In this document: positions 18,991-31,440 of the stretch, one piece after another
How positions within the stretch are numbered: the stretch's first letter is position 1
Layout: each line of letters opens with the position of its first letter
Assembly (NCBI GenBank): GCA_963971535.1
Contig: OZ020598.1
Location: 97,991,634 to 98,055,633 of the forward strand
Length of the DNA: 64,000 nt
Reading direction: 5' to 3'
Source: Notolepis coatsorum
Taxonomy: Eukaryota > Chordata > Actinopteri > Aulopiformes > Paralepididae
The notes under the pieces: model-generated
The model's input: only the letters and a program-made list of their open reading frames with translations
Told to the model about the DNA's origin: nothing
The model's database searches: none
Position numbers and translations under genes: made by a program

Positions 18991-20780
18991 GATGTTTAGT
19001 TCTGTCAGAGCCATAGGTCTTTCTCATATACTCCGCTCCCCCCCCCCCCCCCCCCCCCGTTCTAAGGTGCATTATAGAAAATGTTCAGTTCTGGATTACT
19101 TTACAGAACAGAATTGCTGAATTACAGAACAACAGCAATACATACAGTACGTCTACTTAAGGTTTTATACATTTCTTACTTAGGCACAATAAATAATAAG
19201 AAAGCCCAGAGCAGTACTTTTCTCTTAACACATTATCTGCCACGCAGTTTGCCCCTCTCATACCACTCTCTGCCACCACTCTAAGCCTATGGAGATGTTC
19301 ACCTTCTTTGCAGGGCTATAACTTTTTAAATTGTATTGCTAAATTGACATTACTATGGCCCATTCAACATCGATTATCTATCGTTCAGGATGTAGGAACG
19401 TTATACTTTTTCATTCATAGATTCATACGAAAATACCATCTAGAATATAAATATGTTTTTATCGTTTTCTGCAGTAATTGCAGTTTATTCGTGATACACG
19501 CTATATAAAAAAATCCAACTGAATACGATCCTAAGCGTTATGACTCATCATGTGCGGATGAACGGGGGGGGGGTCGTTTATAATTCCGTGATCGTCAGTA
19601 AATGCTTTATGTAGTATGGGTGGTATATTGATCAGAGCAGTTTGCATTAATAATAATAAACAATCACGCTGAAAGTAACGTTACTGTCCTCTTACCGTTC
19701 GCCGATGAGACTGGAGGAAAAAGATCCCACTTATTTGACGTTGATCGACTAGATCCATTTCCGGTTTGAATGGCGAAATAAACGGCCAAATCATATCGAT
19801 TATTGAGTTATGGCAGCGATCCATATACACGGATGTGTGTCTAGAGTCCCGCAACAATAGTGCATCCAGCTAGACGGCGGTATCGAGCACCTTTTGAAAC
19901 CTTGTATCTTGGCCTGTGCAACGGTCAAATGTCACCGGGCTCACTTTTCTTTGTCGGGCGAATGGAGCGGTTATAACGATCGGATTGAGATGCGTCAAAT
20001 GCTCCCGATGCATGATGTGTGGTGGATTATGTTGGCGACACGATCAACACCAATACTGGGACCCGCGGTCAGATAATTGGAATATTCTTTTTGGGGTACA
20101 TCCTAGTGAAGGTAAGGGCTATATGATATCAATCCTGTGTTGATCCAACCATGTCTTCACCCCGATCGCAACATATGTGTGACGTTACTTCACAACGTAT
20201 GCCGTTGGTGACGATCAAAGCATCAAACCCCCCCCGCTACATAGCAACGCTACATAGCGTAACTAATTTCTCAGTAGCGTGATGGTAGCATCGCTCCTTT
20301 TGAACCAAGTAGCGTTCTATGTAGTGTAGCTATTTTTAGACCCAAGTAGTGACGTAGCATGAGCAAACGCTACACACTACTGTCCGGAGTACTGGACTGC
20401 TAAATAAAGATTTGTGGGGGGGAAAAAACCCGGAGAAAACCCACTATGATTGGTTGGTTGGTTTAGATAGACGACTCACGATTGGGTAAGGTTAGGGCAA
20501 AACATTACGGGTAGGCCAATCAGAGGCAGGATAGGGCGGGTCATGGCCAAGGCTCCGCAAACCAGGAAGGAAAATCAAAACGCAGACCACATGAAGTGAG
20601 CAGTCCGCGGTGCAGTGTTTATTGTGTCAGCCAAAAACAAAGCTGCTCTCAACTTCCCACACGTCCAGCACTAATTTGAGAACACACATTCAGTTGAGCT
20701 GATGAAAAGCTTTACATAACCATTGTCAACTGTTCCCTGATCAATAATATCCTGATCAGTCGTCTTGAAAGACTGGTTGG
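18991..20780. other. unassigned region
   Basis: A poly-C run lies at 19038-19059. At 19916-20143 a 75-codon frame rich in Cys (KCSRCMMCGGLC) ends near a GTAAGG, but it has no ATG start or homology I recognise. 19353-19400 is an imperfect inverted match of 27215-27260 (CTATGGCCCATT...GATAGAT). At 20230-20400 CTACATAGC/AGTAGCG words repeat. No gene assigned. Confidence 0.4.
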
Positions 20781-20835
20781 TGTAACGTTCGGGGTTCAGC
20801 TGAGAGCTGTACGCGACTGTCAGTTGGCAGTCAAC

Positions 20836-21732
20836 ATGGAACTGGGTCGGCTAGGAGACCTGACCCTATCCTCCCAGGAGACGGCGAATTTGGCCTTAGC
20901 AGCAGTCAACAACACCCGGTCCACCGCTGCCGAGAGGGGAGTTGCAGCTGGAACGCCACCAGCCAGCGGGGAAGGAGAGGTGGGACCTCCAGACAGGAGA
21001 GAGGAGATCCGCGAACCGAGACTACCACCTCCGGACCGGTATGGAGGATCTCCAGAAGGTTGTTGTGAGTTTGTCACTCAGTGTTCTCTCATCTTTCAGC
21101 TACAACCCCGCACGTTTCCCACATATGTGTCTCGGGTAGCTTATATAATCACCTTGCTTACTGGCCGGGCTCTTTCCTGGGCCACCGCCGAATGGGAGAA
21201 TGCATCGCAAATCTGTAACAGTGTGGATACCTTCACCCGGGAGATGCGTCATGTATTTGACACCTCCCGGGTGATGAGGCCGGCAGTCAACTCATGTCCT
21301 GCCGGCAGGGCATTCGCACTGTTGCAGATTATGCTATTGATTTTCGCATTGTGGCTCGGGAGGCGGCCTGGCCGGAGATTCCTTACTGCGTACTGTTTGC
21401 ACAGGGGCTCTCAGTGCGCATGCGGGATGAGCTGTCCGCCCGTGAGCTACCCGAGCGCTTGGACTTCCTCATCAACCTGGCAATAAAAGTTGATAATAGG
21501 CATCGGGAGAGGGAGAGCGAGAGGGGAGCCTCATCTCAAGGTCTCTTCCGCCCCTCTTCCAGTATCGAACACCCCCCACCTTCGCACATAAGAGAGAGCC
21601 TAAGTGACGAACCGATGCAACTGGGTGCCCTCAGCCTCTCCGAGGCAGAGAGGCTGAGGCCGCACGGGGCATCGGTCAAGGCTGACGCTGGCGAGAGGAC
21701 ATCCGCACCCCCCCTCTTGTGTCTCTCTCCAG
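20836..21732 (+). pseudogene. Gypsy gag relic
   Basis: From the ATG at 20836 the frame reads a capsid-like protein with RALSWATAEWENAS and TFTREMRHVFDTS, typical of Gypsy gag. A frameshift near 21290 moves the reading to the frame of 21294-21737 (DYAIDFRIVAREAAWPE, GLSVRMRDELSARELPERLD). I see no CCHC zinc knuckle; the sequence jumps to pol near 21735, so the gag C-terminus and protease appear deleted. Confidence 0.7.
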
Positions 21733-21733
21733 G

Positions 21734-23914
21734 ATGACGGTGAACGTTGCAGACTCCGTCTTATCTCCCAACCCCGATTTGGTAGGAGTACCTGCGGTCT
21801 ATTTTGACCTGGCGGACGTTTTTAGTAAGACGCGTGCTAACACACCTCATAGACCGCCTCATAGACCTTACGACTGCCCCATTAATCTTCTACCTGGTAC
21901 CTCTCCACCCCATGGGCGGATGTTTTCTCTCTCTCGCCCCGAGACTGTGTCCATGAACACTTATATTGAAGAGGCACTGTCCGCAGGGAATATTCGACCG
22001 TCCACATCCCCTGCAGGCCCTGGCTTCTTTTTTGTTGCAAAAAAGGATGGGGGTCAGCGGCCGTGCATAGATTATAGGGGATTGAACGACGTTTCCATCA
22101 AGAACCTATATCCTTTACCTCTCATGGACATCGCCTTTGAGTGCTTACAGGGGGCGCAGGTCTTTTCTAAACTTGACTTACGTAATGCATACAATTTGGT
22201 CAGGATTAGAGAAGGAGACGAGTGGAAGACTGCATTTAATACTCCTAATGGGCATTATGAGTATTTAGTCATGCCTTTTGGTTTAGCTAATGCTCCAGAA
22301 GTTTTCCAAGCCCTGGTCAATGACATGCTGCAGGATTTAATTGGGGTGTCTGTATTTGTGTACTTGTGTACATCCTAATTTGTTCTCGCGATATGGTGCA
22401 ACACCAACTGCACGTTCATGAGGTGCTTCAACGTCTCCTTAAGCATCAACTATTTGTTAAGGCAGAGAAGTGTGTGTTTCACACTGACACCGTGTCTTTC
22501 CTGGGCTTTGTGTTGACGAAGGGTGATCTTCGAATGGATCTGGCCAAGGTGAGTGCAGTCTTGGACTGGCCACGTCCTTTGTCGCTCAAAGAATTACAAC
22601 GTTTTTTGGGCTTCGCAAATTTCTACAGGCGTTTTATTCGCAATTTCAGCGCCTTAGTCAATCCTCTGACAGCTCTCACTAAGGCCTCTCTCCCTGGCTT
22701 TGAATGGTCGCCGCAGGCAGAGTCGTCCTTCTGCGACCTCAAACGTCGTTTACCTCTACCCCTGTATTAATCCGCCACGATTCGGAGGCTCAGTCTATTG
22801 TGGAGGTGGATGCCTCTGACATCGCGGTGGGGGGGGTGATCTCTCAGAGATGTTTAAAGGACGGGAAAGTGCATCCTTGTGCTTTTTTTCCGTGCCAGCT
22901 GTCTCCGGCCGAGCGCAACTACGACGTGGGTAATTGTTGGCAATTAAGTTGGCACTGGAGGAATTGAGACATTGGTTAGAGGGGGCGGCACATCCTTTCA
23001 TTGTTTGGACTGATCATAAGAACTTGGCTTACATCCAAGGGGCTAAACGCCTTCACTCGATTTCCCATCTCCTACCAGCCTGGTTCCAAGAACGTCAAAC
23101 CTGACGCTCTTTCTCGTCAGTTTGATACTCCGGACCGGGAGGAGAAGCCCCATCCTATTATTCCACAGGCCCTGATTTTGGCACCCGTGTCATGGGGCAT
23201 AGATAGGGTGGTACGATCGGCTCTGGCACGGGCGCAGTAAGATCTCTCGCCGTGTACCAGCGGGTCTCCTCAGACCGCTTCCTATTCCTAAACGGCCCTG
23301 GTCGCACATATCCCTGGATTTTATTTCTGGCCTTCCCCTGTCAGATGGGTTCACTGCCATCTTGGTGGTAGTGGATCGCTTTTCTAAGGCTGCCCACTTC
23401 ATTCCCCTCACCAAACTTCCCTCTGCTCAAGAGACTGCTGACCTGGTGGTGCAGCACGTCTTTCGGGTCCACGGGTTGCCAGTGGATATTGTGTCTGACC
23501 GTGGTCCTCAGTTCGCCTCCAGGTTCTGGAAGGCATTTGCCTCCAGCCTCGGCGCCTCCGTCAGCCTGTCGTCTGGGTTTCACCCGCAGTCGAACGGGCA
23601 GACGGAGCGTGTCAACCAGGATCTGGAGGGCGTCCTGAGGTGTTACGTTGCCGGATGCCCCGGCAACTTGGAGTAGGAGGTTGGCCTGGGCGGAGTACGT
23701 GCATAACACCCTTCTCTACTCTTCTACTGGTATGTCTCCCTTTCAGTGTCAATATGGTTTTCAACCTCCTCTGTTTCCCGAACCGGAGCAGGAGGCTGAG
23801 GTGCCATCGGCCCAGGCACACGTGGCTCACTGTTGCAGGACGTGGAACAGGGTGCGGACGGTGCTACAGAAGGCCTCGGTTAAGGCTCAGCGGCAAGCTA
23901 ACCGCAAGCGATAG
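21734..23914 (+). pseudogene. Gypsy pol relic (RT, RNase H, integrase)
   Basis: The RT begins near 21800 ([13 protein letters not shown]) and continues with [40 protein letters not shown] and [17 protein letters not shown]. At the catalytic site (22350-22370) the expected YxDD codons are destroyed: the sequence reads tacttgtgtacatcc and the frame breaks. The connection and RNase H follow in two further frames ([29 protein letters not shown]). Integrase resumes at about 23290 without its zinc finger; the core has [26 protein letters not shown] and [13 protein letters not shown], and the frame shifts again at about 23675. Non-functional. Confidence 0.8.
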
Positions 23915-23919
23915 GATAC

Positions 23920-24191
23920 TGTAACGTTCAGGGTTCTGTCTTAGGAACCCAACTGTCATTCTGGAGTTATTTCCCCTGGTGGTTGGTATCTGCACTCACT
24001 ATTGGTCATGCCCCATTCCTGATGTGTCACTCCCTGTTCTGTCACCACTGGTCACTGTCACTTTGCTGTCAATTACCCTGTCACTAATTGACGCATTGGA
24101 ATGTTGGTGTTTGACTATATATTCACTGTCGAGGCTTCAGACCGCACGACTTAGTGCTTGAATGCCACCATCGGCGCCAATGTTAACGTTA
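23920..24191 (+). mobile_element. probable 3' LTR of the Gypsy relic
   Basis: Begins TGTAACGTTC directly after pol and ends near TTAACGTTA at 24191, a rough inverted match of the start. ACTATATATTCACTG at about 24114 could be its TATA region. There is no intact partner LTR to compare. Confidence 0.5.
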
Positions 24192-25560
24192 ATATCGCCT
24201 AATCTATGTTTTAAATAAAAAATGTGTCTAATCTGCCCATCGCTTATCAAAGAATCATTTTCCAGTCAGTGTTGTCAAGGCAGATTGGTTTTTTATCGCT
24301 TCATATCCGTTTGAGAGCATTTTGAAAAGTGCCCGTTTTCAGGTGAAAAACAGCCTATTCTGTTATAATCGCCTTTTACTGGAATATTCCAGAACGTTGA
24401 TATTTGTCGGCCTATTTATGAATCGTTTTCAAATAAACGCTAGATGATCAATAGTATACGTGCACGCACGCACATTCGAGGCGCGCGCTGATAATAGCGG
24501 TTTTCATTTCCTCATGGATTTTACAGTGAAACCGATAGAGCACATATCAGAAAAAAGCGTATATCTCCTCGAAAACGAGTCTGATTATCCTAACACTGAT
24601 AACATAGATTCCTTACCTGACATTAGATGGTATCCAAATAGTATATTCCAATTCCTGATCACCATTCGAAAAAATCGATAAGTGTATAGATCTAACGTGT
24701 ATACAGTAGAACTCATGATTCCCCGCGGCTCAGAGGCTCCAGAATGAACTCTGGTAACCCCGGCTGCATCAGTGGACTAGAAAATGTGGACTGGAATATT
24801 TTTTTTCCCCCATTCATTTTCATTGAGTCCATTCCATTTACCATTTACCATCTGGGAGACGATAGGGGGCGCTTTTTTCACATCTGATCGGCGGCGGTCC
24901 TTGGGTAGGCTAGGGTAGGCTCGCGTGATGCAATATGATTTCAGATCGCTAAAAAAAAAAAAATCTGAGAAATCTCGTGAGTGGCTTTCAACGTAACTAT
25001 CGTAAACCCGAGATTAGCCGTGAGTGGCAATCAAAGTGTCAGGTCAATGTTTTTAAATATTTTTTTTTGTAGCCAAGAGTAAATACCATAACCCTATCAA
25101 AAACAGTAGTCAAAGTGTATATTTAAATTTTTACTGATGTTTTATACGATTTATCGGAAATACAAATTTATCGGAATATGCGAATTATCGTAAAAACCGC
25201 AAGAAATGACTAAATCCAGATTCAACCCTGCCATTGGAAAGAGGAGCATTTCCCCTATCCATAGATGTATGATTTGGCCATAATACGGTCAAGGTCAAGT
25301 TCAAGGTCAAATATGAATTTATAATTAAAGTCGATTATCATTAATTACTGTATCTACAAATCCTTCTGTTGAATCATCTTCCCGCGGTTCATTTGCTTAG
25401 ATTTTTTGTACACATGATCTCAATAAGGTGGTGAATAAGCTCAGTGAGCATTTTCTTCTACCCGTATCAATTTTTGATCATCATCATCATCAAATCATAA
25501 ATCATAATTAATCATCATTAATTTATTCATTACAATTTACTCAGCCTAGTAACAGACACA
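24192..25560. other. unassigned region
   Basis: AT-rich. A 73-codon frame at 24460-24681 opens with GTG and has no homology I recognise. Poly-A 24949-24961 and ATC repeats near 25480. No element ends recognised. Confidence 0.4.
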
Positions 25561-26300
25561 ATATTTCTGACACTGGAAATACATACCCCAGGTCCCTAGA
25601 TGTTCCTAGATACCAAGAACATGCAAATTGACCTTGCAGAAGTGGAGCAATCTTCCATTTACTTAGGCATGTACCTTTAGGCGAAAACGGTCTACAGATT
25701 AACAGGTTAAGTCCCATATTAATAAGGCCATGTAAACGTCATTCTTTCACCTAAGAAACATAGCGAAAGTAAGACCATTAGTAAATAAAAAGGATGCAGA
25801 GACACTGATTCATACTTTTATCTCAAGCCAGTGAATGCACTGTTCACTGGTCTTCCCAAAGCAACCATTGGGAAGCTTCAGCTTATCCAAAACTCTGCAG
25901 CTCGATTACTAACTCGTACAAAGAGAAGAGAACATATCACTCCAGTCCTAGCCACTATGCACTGGCTGCCAATAACTCATAGAATTGATTTTAAGGACCT
26001 TAAAATGTTTCCTGACCCAAAATACATAGCAAATTCCCTAGTTAGTTATCTTCCCTCAAAAATGCTACGGTCATCCACTTGACTACAAGTTTATTAGACA
26101 CACCCAGAAACCAAAAGAGGATCGGAAGTATGGCATTTGCCAACTATGCCCCAAAACTATGGAACACACTACCAACACACATCAGGAACGCCAGCTCCAT
26201 ACACATTTTTAAAGGAAAATTTAAAACGTACCTATACAGTCTAGCTTACAAATAGTGTACCATGCCTTAGGGAAAGCGAGTATCCTATTGAAATGTTTTT
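25560..26300 (+). pseudogene. L2-like LINE, C-terminal relic
   Basis: Frame 25831-26082 reads NALFTGLPKATIGKLQL and HITPVLATMHWLPITHRIDF, the same C-terminal blocks as the intact L2 at 7324 but clearly diverged. A short internal deletion follows DFKDLK. 26090-26265 continues in other frames (a FANYAPKLWNTLP-like stretch). No upstream RT core remains. Confidence 0.75.
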
Positions 26301-26338
26301 ATTATTATGTGTTTTTAATTTTATGTATTGATCTTTTA

Positions 26339-26595
26339 ATACTCCAATTCAGCCATTGGCAATTCAGCTGTTTGGTGGGTGGCGCTGCTGAACGGCCCCC
26401 AGACCGGACCTGAGAGCGCCGCTGGCTCTGCAGCTCTGCAGTTGCATACTATTGGTATGTTCTTCATTGGGAGGTGGAGATATAATAGTCATCACGCAAC
26501 GTTTATATTTCACGATAATGTTGCCGTCTCTCTCTGCCATGATGTAACAGCGATACCGCGGTAATGCGATTAACGCGGCAGCTCTAGTTGAAACA
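26339..26595. other. foldback-arm fragment and possible DNA transposon end
   Basis: 26339-26360 (ACTCCAATTCAGCCATTGG) matches the foldback arms at 7086-7115 and 14858-14876. 26545-26589 reads GATACCGCGGTAATGCGATT then AACGCGGCAGCTCTA, which resembles a hAT-type terminus, but no partner end was found. Confidence 0.35.
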
Positions 26596-27056
26596 GTAGT
26601 TTATCCTGTGCTGAAAAGTCTCCATTCCAATAGAGATAGTATATATTTAGGTGTTTATTTGATTATTGTTTCACTCCCTTTTATTATGTTTCCACAGTTT
26701 TTTACTCATACTTTATTAACATTTTGTACATGGTACCGCAAGGTACATTAATACAAATACATGTTAAAAGGATGACACAAAAAGCCAGCCAGCTTGTTTC
26801 CAGTTTCAATTTGTTTTATAATAAACAATCAAACTGAGAATTTTTTGCCTGCCTATTTGTTTGGTGGAAACTTGATCATGAAGTAAAAAAGAAAAAGAAA
26901 AAAGTAGTGCCAATGTAGCTAGCTATTTTTACCATGTTCTTGTAGTGTAGCTTGCTAAATTTGTCTGGGGATAGTTTCCGTTGTAGTTGAGCTATATTTA
27001 ATCAAGAGTAACTTGTAGAGTAGCTTACTACATTTTCCAAGTAGCTTGCCCATCAC
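26596..27056. mobile_element. possible hAT 3' end
   Basis: 26900-27056 has repeated GTAGCTTGC/AGTAGCTT words and ends AAGTAGCTTGCCCATCACTG, close to hAT termini (CAGTGNTGGGCAAG reversed). No left end with matching duplication (ACCCATCA) was found. Confidence 0.35.
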
Positions 27057-28015
27057 TGACCCATCACAGGCAAGAAACGGCAACGTTTATAGTAGAATTG
27101 ACGTATAAGCCTATTACTCAGCCTTTCGGGAATTACCCCAGACCACGCTATAACGATACTTATATTCACCACGGTATAACACGGGAACATATGGATGGAA
27201 ACATTTATTATTTTTCACATATTGAACGATAGATAGGTGATGTCAAATGGGCCATAGTATTGTATCCATAGCTATAATATAGAATATAGTTATAATCCTC
27301 GGCGGTCAATGAGTTAATACTATGAGTTTCATTACAAAGTTCACACTTTTACAATGTACTCTCTCTACACCCATGACTGCAGACTGCAATAGATCCATAC
27401 CTATACATCATATTGATATCCTGACTGATAGCAACTTGTTGTAGCTGTGTTACTGTGAACTTTTGTGTTATTTGATAATCGTGTACATTGTGAGTTATTG
27501 TGTAGCACCTTACGTTTGGTATAGTTATAAATGAGTACGACAGTCTAAAGTCTAGAATCCATGTCCACAGGTCGGGGTTGAGTACCTGACTTTAGTGTTG
27601 ATTCTGGCAGAGACCCTGGTGTTGAATGCTAACCTCGTTCCCAGATTTATCTCGAGAGATAAAGCCTGGTAAAGCACTACGGCCGAAAGTGGAAATCGGG
27701 TAGGAAGTCCTGCCCCTGAAATCACGACAGGTGCTCGTGAAAATGCACTCCCCCCAGAAACAACCTCGTTATCGCCTCCCTCGACAGTTTGAGCGTCTGC
27801 TTGTTGTTTGTTTCCCTGGGGACTATAAACAGATCAGGGGGTGCCCGGAAACCGGAAAGCCTGTAGCCGGTATTTCTGTATTTCCGATTAACACTTTAGG
27901 AGGCATAGCTTTACCAGCCTAGTTGAATGCTGAGCTGTAGTCAGCGAGCAGCGTTCTGATTGGCTGCTGTGATCATCCTGAGGAGATTATATCATATCTC
28001 CTTCTCCTTCTCTTT
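27057..28015. other. no recognisable feature
   Basis: Mixed sequence with no convincing open frame, repeat or element end. A 63-codon frame at 27731-27922 has no recognisable domain. Confidence 0.4.
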
Positions 28016-28245
28016 GTTTCCAGAGGCAAAAGCAGCGTCTCTCGCCTTCAGTTCCCGGTTCGATTCCGGCTCATCCCAGCAGCATGTCCAACTGTCCTTG
28101 AGCAAGGCACTTAACCCCTAACTGCTCCCCGAAGAGCAGGTTGGCACCTTGCATGGCCGCAGTCGGTGTGTGAATGTAAGGCATACGTTGTAAAGCCATT
28201 TGGATACAAAAGTGTTATATACATGCAGTCCATTTATTATTGAAT
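28016..28245 (+). mobile_element. tRNA-derived SINE
   Basis: A B-box-like GGTTCGATTCC lies at 28058-28068, followed by the body CTTGAGCAAGGCACTTAACCCC, CAGGTTGGCACCTTGCATGG and the tail AAAGCCATTTGGATACAAAA. It is the same family as 39575-39808. The A-box region is poor. Confidence 0.65.
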
Positions 28246-28440
28246 AAATGTATCATCTGATAAAAAGATGAATGTATCCTATATTTAGTTCCTATATCAC
28301 AAGCCTGTTGTCTACAGTTAGTTCCTATATCACAAGCCAATTTATGTCTGGCTTTTGGTGGTGGATATACCCATTTGTTTACCGTTGAATAACTGGGCCT
28401 TTAAGAAAATGCTTGTCTGTGCATTTCTCTGTGTGTGTGT

Positions 28441-28499
28441 GGGGGGGGGGGGGGGGGGGGGGGCATATTTTGCAGCGTTTTTTTCTTAGAAACACAGAA

Positions 28500-28584
<85 letters not shown>
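28441..28584. repeat. poly-G run and (GT)n microsatellite
   Basis: A G-run of about 23 at 28441-28463, then about 40 GT repeats from 28503. Confidence 0.95.
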
Positions 28585-28585
<1 letters not shown>

Positions 28586-28599
28586 CATGTGTTCATGTG

Positions 28600-29404
28600 T
28601 ATGTTCTACTAACAGGCATCACACAGCAGTCTGAGGGCCAAACGAGCCTCTCGCTCTACATGATGTAGAAACTACTGCAGGCTGTGTTACTCCGCTTGCT
28701 CCCTCTGGTAGCGATCAATGGCTGACATTCCATGGGACCACAAGCATGCAGCTCGAGTTTCAGTTACTAAGGCAAACGTTGGAGCGGTTTGAAGTAGTTT
28801 TTTGTCATAATTGGTGACTGAATGGAAACCGACTGAATAAAAAGTAAAAAGTGACTCTCTTTCTCTCGTGACCTGGAGGGCAGAGTTACTACTATAGTTT
28901 CAGGCTATTCTCTCTCTCTCTCTTCTCAATTAATTGAACTGTAACAAACCCTAACCATATAACCTTAAAGGCCCGTACCAGTGTTATAACATGTCACCGT
29001 CAACATCGTCCACATTTTACATAAACCTCTGCTTTTCCCCCAGAATTCCCAGAGCGGAGCCCTTGGCTCTGTTGTGATTGATAGCTCAAAGGGCAGAACA
29101 AACGTATAATGGAGGTCAACAATTGGCCTTGTGTGAATTTGTAAACAAGAAGTTGGCTCTGCTGGAATGTTCGCAGAAGCCATATGAAAGGAAAATATGA
29201 ATTGTTGCTGTGATAGTTCTACAGAAAGACTAAGATTGATCCTGAATGTTGCAAACAATGGCTGCTTGCCATTCGGTTACCGTGGTTACAATCTCAAATC
29301 ACAGCCATCACATGTATGAACAGTTTCTAAGAAGTGAGTATCTGGAATCTGAACCACAGGTTCTGGTTCTGTCTCTGCCATTTCACCACGGTCCCCGAAG
29401 ACAC
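28600..29404. other. no recognisable feature
   Basis: Flank of the Harbinger-like element; nothing I can name. Confidence 0.4.
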
Positions 29405-30342
29405 CAGGGCCCTCATTCATCAACGTGTGCGTAGAACATGTTCTATTTCCACACGTAAGCACAGAATTTAGAATGAGTGTACGCACAGGAAAGTCGGGAT
29501 TCATCAACCGTGCGTACGCAGGTCCTATGCTCCTCCGTGTTGATGAATACCACTTTGTTCTACCGTCAATGCTCGTGCATGATTATCCATATATGGTCAT
29601 GAAAGTGAGGAAACACCCCCCATGGGATGTGAAATAATGGACTGACCCGAGCGGAACTCTGAGAAACTTCACGGAGATTGTTCAATGTTCACTGCTGTCG
29701 AACCAAGAAGACACTATCGCGTATTATGGGATAAATAAAAGGCGGACTTGTAAACGGTGATGTCAGATATCAACGGCTCCCTAAGACCATTGCTGCAATT
29801 CTGCCTGGACAGCTCAAAATACTAATAAAGACCGTTCGTTGACCACTGTTTGGCGTTGGTTGTGTGTCATTATAACCGTGCTGTAAATTACTGAATGCCT
29901 TTATTAGTTGTGTTCGATTGGCTATATGATTTTTAGAGGCATCTATTTTGATGTCAGTATTGGGTAGCCTATATACACAATAATACGAGAGCATATACAA
30001 GAACAATGAATCTTACTGCCATGTATGATGTAGCAGATACGCCATGTGTAGCCTGCCTATATGTGATCAATACAAACATGAACTTGAATTCCATCATGTC
30101 TGTGTGCGGGTCACTGCGGGAACTCACAAGGCTGTTGTCACAATGTAAATAAGAACGTGCACTGAAAAGTTACAGTATGTAGTTGGTTGATTATTTGTAT
30201 GACAGTCAGTAAACCCTTGCAAAAAGTATCAGTTTTATTTAATGAATTGAAAACATTCAGCATCGCCTTCCTCCCGGCATCCAGCAATAACATGTATCAG
30301 GCAAATGCGCATAGCAACATTGACTGAGTGGAATCCCTTTCT

Positions 30343-30589
30343 TTTTTTTAAACTTTGACCAGTCACCTGGTTCTTTTAGCGTTTATCGCTTTTTCTTCTC
30401 ATTCATACTTGGTCAAGTTCGACCGACAGAAGCAGGCTGAAAGGGTTCAGATGGGGGGGGAGACACTCTGGGAAAGGCACGGCTGCCGTCCGGGATTCGA
30501 ACGCGCTCAGCCCCAGATCCGCGCGAGCGCGGTTGTCCACGGCGCTGAAATAGCACTTGCGGTACGTGGTGAGCTACTGGAGCTCCCCC
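30343..30589 (-). mobile_element. tRNA-derived SINE nested in the Harbinger-like element
   Basis: Flanked by perfect 17-bp duplications GAGTGGAATCCCTTTCT at 30326-30342 and 30590-30606. On the minus strand it starts GGGGGAGCTCCAGTAGCTCA, has a B-box-like GTTCGAATCCC near 30495-30505 and ends in an A-run at 30343-30351. Confidence 0.8.
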
Positions 30590-30789
30590 GAGTGGAATCC
30601 CTTTCTATTCACATAACTGCATTTGTGATGGAGCTTTGACAGCTACAGTAACAGTCTATTGCTCGATCCATCTCCAATATCACGATGGACCGTGCCGGTG
30701 GCAAAGACCCGAGGGTGGAGAGGATCTTGAATGAATTCCATCATCATATATATATGTTGTGTGTCTGTCCACTATGTTTGTTACTTTGT

Positions 30790-30892
30790 TATTCCCCCCC
30801 CTATCTATGTAAAGCGACCTTGGGTCTCTTGAAAGGCGCTATATAAAATGAAGCTATTATTATTATTGTTATTATTATTATCATCACATCTG
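30790..30892 (+). mobile_element. retroposon 3' tail
   Basis: GTAAAGCGACCTTGGGTCTC, GAAAGGCGCTATATAAAATG then (ATT)n, the tail style of fish SINE/LINE elements. Lies inside the Harbinger-like element. Confidence 0.5.
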
Positions 30893-31440
30893 TGCGGGAG
30901 CTCACAAATAGACTGTTAGTCTCAGTGAAGTTTCAACGGAGGTCATCTATTCTAACCAACAAATTGAAGTAGAAAGCATTTCGTGACCAATCTTATTTGG
31001 AAACATGACACACATAATAATTTGCTTTTTATTTGAAACAATATCTAATCACGTTTGGAGGTTGGTGTTTTGCGTCTGCCCCCCCGTGCCAAACAAGCAG
31101 GCCAACCTCTTGTTCGCGTGTGAGCCCGTTATAATTACACTACTGTCGCTATTTTACAATGAACTATAATGAATTACGGGTCATACAGAAGTTGAACACT
31201 AATGCACGGAAGCTTATTTCCGCCTTGAAACTAATGCAGAACTGAGGAGTGCTTATGCGTAGTAAGTACGATATTCTACCATTGGGCGTCAGCTAAGTGT
31301 GCTCTGACCTGTGCGTAGACGTAAGCACGGAGTCAAGTTCAAGTTGAGATTGATGAATCCCACTCTTTGCTTAGAAATGATCGTACGCACAGGGTAAGCA
31401 CAAATCTGTGCGTAGAACACGTTGATGAATGAGGGCCCAG

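Larger units (their letters stand above)
20781..24191 (+). mobile_element. degenerate Gypsy LTR retrotransposon
   Basis: Gag and pol segments follow in Gypsy order (gag, RT, RNase H, integrase). The element starts TGTAACGTTCGGGGTTC at 20781, and a 3' LTR starts TGTAACGTTCAGGGTTC at 23920. The 5' LTR seems almost wholly deleted, since only those first 17 bases are shared before gag sequence begins. Protease and the integrase N-terminus are missing. Many frameshifts. Confidence 0.75.
29408..31437. mobile_element. Harbinger-like non-autonomous DNA transposon
   Basis: The terminal inverted repeats are GGCCCTCATTCATCAACGTG on the left and its exact reverse complement on the right. Subterminal TGCGTAGAAC and GTACGCACAG words also recur inverted. 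The flanks carry CAG at 29405-29407 and 31438-31440, a 3-bp duplication as PIF/Harbinger elements make. At 2030 bp it has no transposase or Myb-like frame. A SINE is nested at 30343-30589. Confidence 0.75.

Noticed and set aside
30480..30600. Possible tRNA gene (GTTCGAATCCC)
   Set aside because: It is the head of a SINE bounded by a 17-bp duplication; no cloverleaf with proper acceptor stem is evident.
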